Made by a program: the position numbers and the translations under genes. This document shows positions 1 through 7,000 of a DNA stretch of 10,909 nucleotides, in pieces; the stretch's first letter is position 1, and each line of letters begins with the position of its first letter. The stretch lies in the NCBI GenBank assembly GCA_016209585.1, contig JACQVU010000077.1, positions 1-10,909 of the forward strand, read 5' to 3'. The notes under the pieces are model-generated. The model saw nothing but the letters and a program-made list of their open reading frames with translations. It was not told the origin of the DNA and did no database searches. This DNA is from Planctomycetota bacterium. GTDB lineage: Bacteria; Planctomycetota; UBA8742; JACQVU01.

Positions 1-78
1 CGCGCCCGCCCGCCACCCGCTTCCGGAAAAAACCCTGCGGTTCGCGCCGGCTGCCGGGGTAAAACAACGGACCGGATC

Positions 79-84
79 GGGGAG
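79..84 (+). promoter_or_regulatory. Ribosome binding site of the large lipoprotein gene
   Basis: GGGGAG lies 6 bases before the ATG at 91. It is the reason I keep this start although the signal-peptide n-region becomes long. No convincing -35/-10 promoter could be recognised in bases 1-78. Confidence 0.6.
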
Positions 85-90
85 CGACGT

Positions 91-3024
91 ATGGACACCG
101 TGACATTGCCCCGGCGCGTGGGCGCTCGCGCGGTCGGTCGCGCGGGGCCGAGGTCGGTCGTGTCGCGGTCCGCCGCGGCCTTCGCGCGGGCCGCGGTCAT
201 CGTGGCGGCGCTCTTGGTCGGAGCGTGTGGAACAGGCGGCAATCACCCCTCGATCCCCGCGGCGGCGAAGGGGACGGTGGGACCGGCGGGCGGAAGCGTG
301 GCCGTCGACGACGCGCGCAGCCCGCTGTTCGGCGCGCGGGTGGAGGTGGCGGCGGGCGCGCTCACGCGGGCGACGCCGCTGGCGCTCGGTCCGGGCGACC
401 CCGTGCCCGCCGGCACGGCGCTGCTGGCGGTTGGCCCGGCGGTGCGGTTCACCCCCTCCGGCACGACCTTCGCCTCGCCGGCCAAGGTGACGTTACCATT
501 TGACCCCGCGGCTATACCGGAGGGCTTCACCACCGACCACTTGGTCATCGCCCGGTATGACGAGCGCGCCGTCGGCGGTCCGGTCGATCTGCTGCCGGTC
601 GTCGACCTGAACAGGGCCGCGTCCCTGGCCACTACGCTCACCGAGCATTTCACGACGCTGCAGGTGATGGTCAACCGGAGCCTGCTCACGCTCTTCCCCG
701 CCGTGCTGCCCGTGGCCACCGCCGGCTTGCCCTACGCCGTGGACCTGCCGGTCTCGGGAAGCCGCCTGCCCTACGCCTTCGCGCTGGCCGGCGGCCAGTT
801 GCCACCGGGGCTGACGCTGGACGCCGCCACCGGCCGCGTCAGCGGCAGCCCGCAAGTGGTGGGGACGTTCACGTTCACGGTCACGGTGAGCGACACGTTG
901 TCATCCTTTGAGATCGCTTTCAACAAAACGCCCGGCCTGGCCGAGAAAGACAAAAAGACACCCGACACGTCGTCGCGCGAGTACACCATCGCCGTCGCGC
1001 GGCTGGGCGCCGTGGTCACCGGAACGGCGGACGAGGCTGACGTGGCGACCGACAGCGCCGGCCGGGTGATCCTGGCCGACCTGTTTGACGCCCAGGTGCG
1101 CGTGCGCCGCTTCCAGCGCGACGGCGCGGCGGAGGCCGGGCCAGCCGGCGCCGGGTTAACGGTCTCCCAGGCCGTGCTGGGCGAGGTCACGGCCTCGCCG
1201 CGCGTGGCGGTCGGCGCGCAAGACGCTTTCGCCGTGGTCTGGGAGCAGCGCGTCGCGGCCGGCGACTCGGCCATTCTGGCGCGGGTCTTTGACGCCGCTC
1301 TCGCTCCCACCGCCGTGGCCACCGTGAGCGACAACCCGCGCCTCACCGTGGCCCGCCTGCCGGCCGTGGCGGCGGAGGGGGCGGGTTTCTTCGTCGTCTG
1401 GGAGGACCTTCGCAACCAGGACGCGGCCAACGCCGCCGGCGACACGCGCGCCCGCGGCGACGTGTTCGGTCGCGCGCTCTCGGCCGCCGGTGTGGCGGGG
1501 CCGGGGGCGGCGGCGCGCATCGACGCCAGTGACACCGGCGCGTCGCTCGGCTCCGGCCCGGAGGTGGCCGCCGCCGGCGCCACGCTGCTGGTGGGGTGGC
1601 GCGAGATCGGCTCGCGGACCATCACCGCGCCAGCCGTCACCACGACCACGACCACGACCACCGGACCGGCCACCGCGCCGGCCGCGCCGCCCACCACCGT
1701 CACGGTGGAGACCCGCGATCTGCTGGTCCGCGCCGTGAGCGCCGGCGTCCCCTCGGGCACGCCGCAACGGGTGAATGCTCAGACCGTGGCCGCGGGGCAG
1801 TTCTCGCTCGCCGGGTTGCCCGGACAGGCTGGTGGTTTCCTGGCGGCCTTCCAGGGGGTTGAGATCGTGCCGACCGACGCCGCCGGCAATCCGCTCGCGG
1901 CCCCGGCGACTTCTCCTGCAACCACCACCACGGCGACCACGATCACCACCGCCTTCCCCACCACCATCACGGTGAACGGCGAACGAGGAACCTGCACCTT
2001 CTTCCCGGCGTCGGGAACGGGGAAGAACAACACCTCGCTCTGCGGCAAGTACGATCCGCCCCAGGATAAAGTGTACGATGAGAACGTCTACCTCGCCGCG
2101 GTCTCCGCCGCCGGCGCGCCGGGCGCGCCGCGCGCGGCCGACGACTCGCCGGTGCGCAACCACGTCTACCGCCCCTGCCTGGCGCCGGCCGCCTCCGGCC
2201 GCGTGCTCTTAACGTGGGACACCACGCTGGCCCAGCCCGGCGACTTCCTGCTCCTCGGCCGCCGCTTCACCACGGCTGGCGAGCCGGTGGGGCAGACCGT
2301 GCGGATCGCCTCTGGTTTCGGCGGCCGGGCGGCCTCGTTCGCGGGCGATGGCGGGGGGTACGCCGTCATCTCCCAGTCCGGCTTCGGCCTGCTGGTGGAG
2401 GACGATCCCACGAAGTTCGTCGCGCCGCCGCTGCTCCAGGCCGAGCCGAGCCTGACTCCCGGCGCGGAGAACAGCGTCACCTGGACGGCCGTGGCGGGAG
2501 CGAAAGAGTATCGCGTGGAGGTCTCGACCGACGCCGCCTTCACCACCCTCCTGATTCCAAACCCCGACTTCATCACCGCGACCACCTTCACCGCCACGAC
2601 CCTGATTGACGGCCAGACCTATTTCTATCGCGCCGTCTCCCGCAACGAGGCTGGCACGGTTTCCGTGCTTTCCAACGTGGTCTTTTCCCGCCAGGACGCC
2701 ACGAAACCCACCGCGGCCTTTACCGCTCCGGCGGCGGGAACGCGCGTGAACGCCGGCGCGCGCACGGTGGTGCGCTGGACCACCACCGACACTAACGTCG
2801 GCACGGCCAAGATGGAGTTCGCGGCTGACGGGGCGGCGTTCAAGACGCTCTTCGAGGGTCTCGGCGACCGGGGCGTCTTTGACTTCGACGTTCCCGCCGC
2901 CACCCCGGCGTCCACCACGGCGCTGTTGCGCCTCACGGTGACCGATCGCGCCGGCAACGCGGGCGACCCGGTGACGTCGCCGGCGTTCGAAGTAGTGAAC
3001 CCGGTGGCGCCGGCGGGGCGGTGA
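91..3024 (+). CDS. Large predicted lipoprotein with ZU5-like, putative Ig (He_PIG), propeller-like and FN3/Ig domains
   Basis: Predicted exported, lipid-anchored surface protein of unknown ligand. An Arg-rich n-region and hydrophobic segment (about residues 31-43) lead into a lipobox ending LVGAC, making Cys46 the likely lipidated residue. Residues 61-195 resemble a ZU5-type beta domain (GG turn, 'GAL', 'FTPSG', 'LPFD' landmarks). Residues 197-300 are a He_PIG putative Ig domain ('LPPGLTLDAATGRVSGSP') interrupted by a polar insert. Residues 311-785 carry about seven repeats with a buried strand such as 'FAVVWE' or 'FFVVWE' followed by a strand such as 'ARVFD', which I infer to be a beta-propeller. 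Residues 780-867 look like fibronectin type III and 872-970 like a bacterial Ig-like domain. No enzyme motif is seen. Thr-rich inserts sit in two of the repeats. It lies 25 bases before an R-M pair on the same strand with no evident functional link. The domain calls are by eye; the export prediction is the firmest part. Confidence 0.85.
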   Translation: MDTVTLPRRVGARAVGRAGPRSVVSRSAAAFARAAVIVAALLVGACGTGGNHPSIPAAAKGTVGPAGGSVAVDDARSPLFGARVEVAAGALTRATPLALGPGDPVPAGTALLAVGPAVRFTPSGTTFASPAKVTLPFDPAAIPEGFTTDHLVIARYDERAVGGPVDLLPVVDLNRAASLATTLTEHFTTLQVMVNRSLLTLFPAVLPVATAGLPYAVDLPVSGSRLPYAFALAGGQLPPGLTLDAATGRVSGSPQVVGTFTFTVTVSDTLSSFEIAFNKTPGLAEKDKKTPDTSSREYTIAVARLGAVVTGTADEADVATDSAGRVILADLFDAQVRVRRFQRDGAAEAGPAGAGLTVSQAVLGEVTASPRVAVGAQDAFAVVWEQRVAAGDSAILARVFDAALAPTAVATVSDNPRLTVARLPAVAAEGAGFFVVWEDLRNQDAANAAGDTRARGDVFGRALSAAGVAGPGAAARIDASDTGASLGSGPEVAAAGATLLVGWREIGSRTITAPAVTTTTTTTTGPATAPAAPPTTVTVETRDLLVRAVSAGVPSGTPQRVNAQTVAAGQFSLAGLPGQAGGFLAAFQGVEIVPTDAAGNPLAAPATSPATTTTATTITTAFPTTITVNGERGTCTFFPASGTGKNNTSLCGKYDPPQDKVYDENVYLAAVSAAGAPGAPRAADDSPVRNHVYRPCLAPAASGRVLLTWDTTLAQPGDFLLLGRRFTTAGEPVGQTVRIASGFGGRAASFAGDGGGYAVISQSGFGLLVEDDPTKFVAPPLLQAEPSLTPGAENSVTWTAVAGAKEYRVEVSTDAAFTTLLIPNPDFITATTFTATTLIDGQTYFYRAVSRNEAGTVSVLSNVVFSRQDATKPTAAFTAPAAGTRVNAGARTVVRWTTTDTNVGTAKMEFAADGAAFKTLFEGLGDRGVFDFDVPAATPASTTALLRLTVTDRAGNAGDPVTSPAFEVVNPVAPAGR
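1639..1662 (+). repeat. ACC/ACG simple repeat encoding eight threonines
   Basis: Four ACCACG-type units (the last is ACCACC) encode Thr517-Thr524 within the lipoprotein gene. The tract continues into a Thr/Pro/Ala-rich stretch to about residue 540. A hexamer repeat that preserves frame can change length without inactivating the protein, so it may vary between strains. Confidence 0.7.
1921..1971 (+). repeat. Second Thr-rich low-complexity tract in the lipoprotein gene
   Basis: Codons 611-627 are mostly ACC/ACG with a few ATC, GCG and TTC, giving a Thr/Ile/Ala-rich segment. It occupies a position in its repeat unit like that of the tract at 1639-1662. A two-cysteine segment follows (about residues 636-655), possibly a disulfide-closed loop. 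Confidence 0.6.
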
Positions 3025-3049
3025 GGCGCGGGCGACCGCCGCGCGAGGC

Positions 3050-3733
3050 ATGCCACCGTCGACCCGAGACGAGAATATGAAGTCCACCCTGACGACACCG
3101 CGGCTGTGCGAGGAGGCGACCGCGTTCGCCAAGCGTGAGTTGTCGCACGGGGAGGCCGCTCTTTTCGGAGTGACGGATGGGAAAGCAGTCGGAACATACC
3201 TGGAGCAGAAGTTCCGGCGGGCGGTGACGGCGAAGTATGAATGCGCGCCGGCCAGTTCCGCCAAAGGGATCGACTTCCCGGACTTGAACGTTGATATCAA
3301 GGTGACAAGCGCCAAGCAGCCGCAATCGTCTTGCCCCTTCAAGTCGGCGCGTCAGAAGGTGTTCGGCCTCGGGTATTCGTTGCTGGTGTTCGTGTACGAA
3401 AAGAAAGACGACGCCCGATCGCGGACGGCGACGTTGAACATCGTGAACGTGGCATTCGTGGATGCGTCCGCGACGGGGGATTACACGCTCACGCGGCGCT
3501 TGGCCGGGATGGTCCGCGACGGCGGCAACGAGGAAGACATCGCGGCGTACCTGCAAGATCGCGCCCTGCCGGCTGACGAGGTCGAGATCCGTCGCATCGC
3601 GCGCGCCGTGATGAAAACTCCGCCGAAAATCGGCTACCTCACTATTTCCAACGCTTTGCAGTGGCGGCTCCAGTACGGTCACGTCATCGCCGAGGCGGGC
3701 GCCGTGCCTGAGGTTCAGAGGCTCGTTCCATGA
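3050..3733 (+). CDS. Putative type II restriction endonuclease, PD-(D/E)xK fold
   Basis: Predicted cytoplasmic endonuclease that cuts DNA at the site protected by the methyltransferase downstream. The 227-residue protein has the order expected of a PD-(D/E)xK nuclease: a helix with Glu52 ('GTYLEQKF'), then Asp75 in 'KGIDFPDLN' and Asp82-x-Lys84 in 'VDIKVTS', followed by a probable recognition/core segment 'SSCPF..ARQKVFGLGYSLLVFVY' (residues 93-116). This size is normal for a stand-alone type II enzyme. The start is uncertain: ATG 3050 has only a weak GAGG close before it, and ATG 3077 (Met10) has a purine-rich GAGACGAGAA stretch just upstream. Its end overlaps the methyltransferase start by four bases (ATGA), so the two are translationally coupled. 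GC is lower than in the flanking genes, suggesting transfer. No controller (C) protein gene is present. The recognition site cannot be deduced. Naming rests on motif plus neighbour. Confidence 0.78.
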   Translation: MPPSTRDENMKSTLTTPRLCEEATAFAKRELSHGEAALFGVTDGKAVGTYLEQKFRRAVTAKYECAPASSAKGIDFPDLNVDIKVTSAKQPQSSCPFKSARQKVFGLGYSLLVFVYEKKDDARSRTATLNIVNVAFVDASATGDYTLTRRLAGMVRDGGNEEDIAAYLQDRALPADEVEIRRIARAVMKTPPKIGYLTISNALQWRLQYGHVIAEAGAVPEVQRLVP

Positions 3734-5217
3734 GCGCCGATCTTCGGAAGCGCAAGGAGTACGGCGACTGGCAGACGCCTCTCTTGTTGGCGCGGCAGGC
3801 CGTGCGGGTGCTCAAGGAATTCTCCCCGAGTCCAGGGACGATTGTGGAGCCGACGTGCGGGCGCGGTTCGTTTCTGCTCGCGGCGCATGAGGAGTTCCCC
3901 GGTGTTCCGCTGTTCGGTTTCGATATCAACCCGGAGCACGTCGCGGAGTGCCGGCGGCTCTTGCCTGATCCGCTGGTGGAGATCTCAGTCGAGGATTTCT
4001 TCCATGCGGATTGGCGGCGTCGTTTTGAGAGTCTTGCCCAACCCGTGCTCGTCATCGGGAATCTCCCCTGGGTGACGAACGCCGCCATCGGGCAACTTGG
4101 GGGCGGCAACTTGCCGGAGAAATCCAATGCGGAGGCTCTCCGCGGCATGGACGCCCGCACCGGCAAGTCGAATTTCGACGTCTCCGAGTGGATGCTCCGG
4201 CGCCTGTTGACCGCTTTGCACGCCTCCCGCGGGGCACTGGGAATTCTGTGCAAAATGTCTGTCGTTCGGCGGGTGCTTTCGTCGTTCGCTTCCGAACTCG
4301 GCGAAGGGCGCGTAGAGGTCCGACGGATAGACGCCCACGAGGCGTTTGGCGCGTCGGTCGACGCCGCCCTCTTTCTGGCGCGCGCGTCGGAGTCCCGCCC
4401 AGCGCCGGGCCAAACGGCGCTTGTTCCCGTCTTCGCCAGTCTGAGCGCGAGCCGGTGTGAGTCGGAGATCGCCTTCGAGGGTGGGCGGCTCATCAACAAC
4501 CTTCCAGCGTTCCACGCCACCAGGCGATTCGACGGCTTCTGCCTTCCCGAGTGGCGATCCGGCGTCAAGCACGACTGCGGCAGCGTGATGGAATTTCGTC
4601 GCGTCGACGGCGCGCTGGTGGGCGCCGACGGAGCGCGTCTGACCATTGAACCCGAATACGTCTATCCGCTTCTGAAAAGTTCCGATCTCGCCAACGGCCG
4701 ACTGCGGCCTCACCGCGCGATGCTGGTGACTCAACGGCGTCTTGGGGAAGACACGTCGCGTCTCCAAGCCGCCGCGCCTCTGACGTGGAAGTATCTCACC
4801 GATCACCGGGGCCGGCTCGCGGCGCGCGGAAGTTCCATTTACCGCGGGCAACCGGAATTCGCGGTCTTCGGCGTGGGCGATTACTCTTTCGCCCCGTGGA
4901 AAGTCGCGGTGTCGGGGCTGCACAAGCGGCTGGCGTTTCAGGTTGTCGGCCCGGAGGCCGGCCGTCCGGTCGTGTTCGACGACACCTGCTACTTCCTGCC
5001 GTTCTCCACCCGGGAAGACGCGGAAAACGCGGTGCAGGCGCTTCGATCCGAACCAGCCCGCGACTTTCTCCATGCTCGCATATTCTGGGACTCCAAACGG
5101 CCGATCACGAAGGAGGTTTTGCAGAGCCTGGACCTTCGCGCGCTTCAGAAACACCTTCGACTGCCGGTGGCGGATCACGTCTTCGCCCCTGCCGGCCGCC
5201 GCAGGAGGCTTTTCTGA
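3730..5217 (+). CDS. DNA (adenine-N6) methyltransferase of a type II R-M system
   Basis: Predicted to transfer a methyl group from S-adenosylmethionine to adenine in the site recognised by the adjacent endonuclease. Motifs occur in gamma-class order: motif X 'YGDWQTPLLLARQ' (11-23), motif I 'EPTCGRGSF' (40-48), acidic motif II 'GFDINP' (63-68), motif III 'EDFF' (88-91), motif IV 'NLPW' (111-114), motif V region 'GKSNFDVSEWML' (145-156) and motif VI 'GALGILCK' (168-175). Residues from about 250 to 495 form the target recognition half. They include 'FAPWKVAVSG' and 'FDDTCYFLPF', which resemble C-terminal domains of TaqI/Eco57I-type enzymes. Motif IV has Leu where the usual form is N/D-P-P-Y/F/W. 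At 495 residues the gene looks intact. The start codon overlaps the endonuclease stop. The stop lies inside a hairpin shared with the convergent flippase gene. No cleavage domain is fused to it, so it is not a type IIG enzyme. Confidence 0.88.
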   Translation: MSADLRKRKEYGDWQTPLLLARQAVRVLKEFSPSPGTIVEPTCGRGSFLLAAHEEFPGVPLFGFDINPEHVAECRRLLPDPLVEISVEDFFHADWRRRFESLAQPVLVIGNLPWVTNAAIGQLGGGNLPEKSNAEALRGMDARTGKSNFDVSEWMLRRLLTALHASRGALGILCKMSVVRRVLSSFASELGEGRVEVRRIDAHEAFGASVDAALFLARASESRPAPGQTALVPVFASLSASRCESEIAFEGGRLINNLPAFHATRRFDGFCLPEWRSGVKHDCGSVMEFRRVDGALVGADGARLTIEPEYVYPLLKSSDLANGRLRPHRAMLVTQRRLGEDTSRLQAAAPLTWKYLTDHRGRLAARGSSIYRGQPEFAVFGVGDYSFAPWKVAVSGLHKRLAFQVVGPEAGRPVVFDDTCYFLPFSTREDAENAVQALRSEPARDFLHARIFWDSKRPITKEVLQSLDLRALQKHLRLPVADHVFAPAGRRRRLF

Positions 5218-5224
5218 AAGCCTC
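5205..5224. terminator. Hairpin spanning the two convergent stop codons
   Basis: GAGGCTTT (5205-5212), loop TCTG (5213-5216) and AAAGCCTC (5217-5224) form a perfect 8-bp stem. It contains both the methyltransferase TGA (5215-5217) and part of the flippase TGA (5223-5225, minus strand). The stem is symmetric, so it could act in both directions. There is no T-run after it on either strand, so it may be a weak terminator or a transcript-end stabiliser. Confidence 0.5.
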
Positions 5225-6920
5225 ACTCGCCGGGAGCCGGTCCCAGCGCGTCGTCCGCGCCGGGGGCGGCCAGGCGCCACGGCGGGGTGCGCTGCGTGGC
5301 GAACCACCAGCCCAGCAGCAGAAGGCCCGTGCCGAGCAGGTTCCCCGCCCCCGCCAGCGCCAGCGCGGCGGCGGGCCGCGGCCCGCCCAGGGCATAGTGC
5401 CGCAGCGCCAGGGCGCCCGGCAGGGTAAGCGCCACCGGCAGCGCGGCGTGCACGACGACCAGGCGGCGCGGCAGACCGAGCGCCCCGTACGCCAGCGTCT
5501 GAAGGACCAGCGCGCATGCCAGGAACGCCGCGCCCGATGCCACCGCCACGCGCGCCAGACCCGGCTGCGCCTGCAAAAGGGCGCCAGCAGCCAGGGCCTC
5601 GCCTTCGCCGGCGGGAACTGGCGCCCAGGTTCCCGCCGCGGCGCCGGCCCATTCCGGCCAGACGGCGGCGGCGCAGAGCGCGGCGTTCAGCAAGAGGCCG
5701 GCGGCCAGGGCGGCGTTGAAGGTCCAGCGGCGGTCGGCGTCGCGCGAGAGCAGCACGAACGTGGGCGCCTGCATCAACCCGACGTGGCACAGTTTCAGCC
5801 CCAGCGCCAGCGAGGCCTCCAGGCCGGCGACGTAGCGCACGAACACGTGACCGTAGAACAGCGGAACCACCGAGGCGTAGGCGGCGAACATCGCCGCCGC
5901 GAGCAGCGCGAGAAACGCATTGTAACGGGCGATGGTGGCCCGCACCGCGGGGACCGTCGCACGCGTCATCAGCCGGAAGATGCGCGGCTGAAACACCGAG
6001 CCGACGCTGGCGAAGATCGACCATCCGAACGGCACCAGCGCGCCCGCGCCGGAGAAGAGGCCCAGCGCCGCCTGGTGCGGCCAGACCGCCACGATGAACG
6101 TGCGGTCGATCAGCCGGTTCCAGGAATCCACGAACGTCGACAGCGCCAGCGGAGCGGCCACCACCACCATCCGCCGGAGGCGCGCGAAGTCCCACGCCGG
6201 CGTTACGCCCCACGGAACCCGCCGCCGCAGAAGCCACAAGCGGAGGCCGGCCGACCCCGCCGTGCCGAGCACCGGCGCCAGCGGGCCGAGCGGGGCCAGC
6301 GTGGCCGCCGTCACGGCGACGTTGAGCGCCGCGCACCCCATCTGCGCGGCCGCCAGGCGCGGAAAGCGTTCCAGGCTGCGGTGGTGCAGGTCGGCCACCG
6401 AGCAGACGTTGGACAGCAGGTACTCGACGGCGGCGACGGCCAGCAACGCGCCGACGACGCGGCCGTCGCCATCCTCCCCGCCGCCCAGGCCGAGGAAGCC
6501 GGCGGTGGCCAGCAGCGCCATGAACACCACGGCGGCCAGCAGGAACTGGAAGGTCCAGGCGACGCCGCGGACGCGGTCAGCCTCCGCGCCCTGGCCGCGG
6601 GCCTCCAGCGCCACCACCTCGCGGAAGGTGAGCGTCAGCAGCCCCAGGTCCACCATCCCGGCGTACCCCTGCCAGAGTCGCGCCCGGCTCACCAGCCCCT
6701 GGCCGGCGGGGCGCAAAAGGTGCGCCACCACCAGCCCCAAGAGGCCGGTGGCGGCGGCCTCGAACAGAGCCGCGCCGGAAATCAGAGTGAACGAGCGACG
6801 CAGTCCCGGCGCCGATGGCCGCGCCGGCAAGCGGCCGGGGTCGGGCGTTCCAGGCGCGGCGGGCGTGGGGATGGGCGCGGGCGGGTTCATCGGGGCGCGA
6901 CGTGGGAACGACGGTCCCAT
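5223..6920 (-). CDS. Wzx/MATE-like polysaccharide flippase
   Basis: Predicted inner-membrane transporter of the oligosaccharide/lipid flippase superfamily, which moves lipid-linked sugars across the cytoplasmic membrane. The protein is almost entirely hydrophobic, with roughly 12-14 membrane segments starting near residue 43. The first two helices carry the usual pattern of the family: a loop 'LLRPAGQGLV' after helix 1, then 'MVDLGLLTLTFREVVAL' before a charged 'EARGQGAEADR' loop (about residues 68-115). A helix near residues 275-300 contains 'LSTFVDSWNRLIDR'. The N-terminal 40 residues are Pro/Arg-rich and probably cytoplasmic. Neither ATG 6920 nor ATG 6890 (Met11) has a clear ribosome site; the shorter 555-residue form is equally possible. 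It lies 80 bases after the CapK-like gene on the same strand, supporting a shared role in an envelope polymer. The substrate is unknown, and an amino-acid/drug MATE role is less likely. Confidence 0.75.
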   Translation of the reverse strand: MGPSFPRRAPMNPPAPIPTPAAPGTPDPGRLPARPSAPGLRRSFTLISGAALFEAAATGLLGLVVAHLLRPAGQGLVSRARLWQGYAGMVDLGLLTLTFREVVALEARGQGAEADRVRGVAWTFQFLLAAVVFMALLATAGFLGLGGGEDGDGRVVGALLAVAAVEYLLSNVCSVADLHHRSLERFPRLAAAQMGCAALNVAVTAATLAPLGPLAPVLGTAGSAGLRLWLLRRRVPWGVTPAWDFARLRRMVVVAAPLALSTFVDSWNRLIDRTFIVAVWPHQAALGLFSGAGALVPFGWSIFASVGSVFQPRIFRLMTRATVPAVRATIARYNAFLALLAAAMFAAYASVVPLFYGHVFVRYVAGLEASLALGLKLCHVGLMQAPTFVLLSRDADRRWTFNAALAAGLLLNAALCAAAVWPEWAGAAAGTWAPVPAGEGEALAAGALLQAQPGLARVAVASGAAFLACALVLQTLAYGALGLPRRLVVVHAALPVALTLPGALALRHYALGGPRPAAALALAGAGNLLGTGLLLLGWWFATQRTPPWRLAAPGADDALGPAPGE

Positions 6921-7000
6921 GGAAACACGCCGGTCTCGCGCGACGTCCTGGGAACCGTTCGTGACCGGCGCGTTCCCGTCTGGTCTTTCCCGCCGGCGTG

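Noticed and set aside
771..1760. 329-codon minus-strand open frame in the lipoprotein gene
   Set aside because: It is Ala/Ser/Arg-rich, reads the Thr tract as poly-Val and lacks any ribosome site or homology landmark. It is a shadow of the plus-strand gene.
3027..3045. GC-only hairpin (7 bp with a bulge) between the lipoprotein and endonuclease genes
   Set aside because: Such imperfect GC stems are expected by chance here, there is no T-run, and it overlaps the short space needed for the endonuclease ribosome site.
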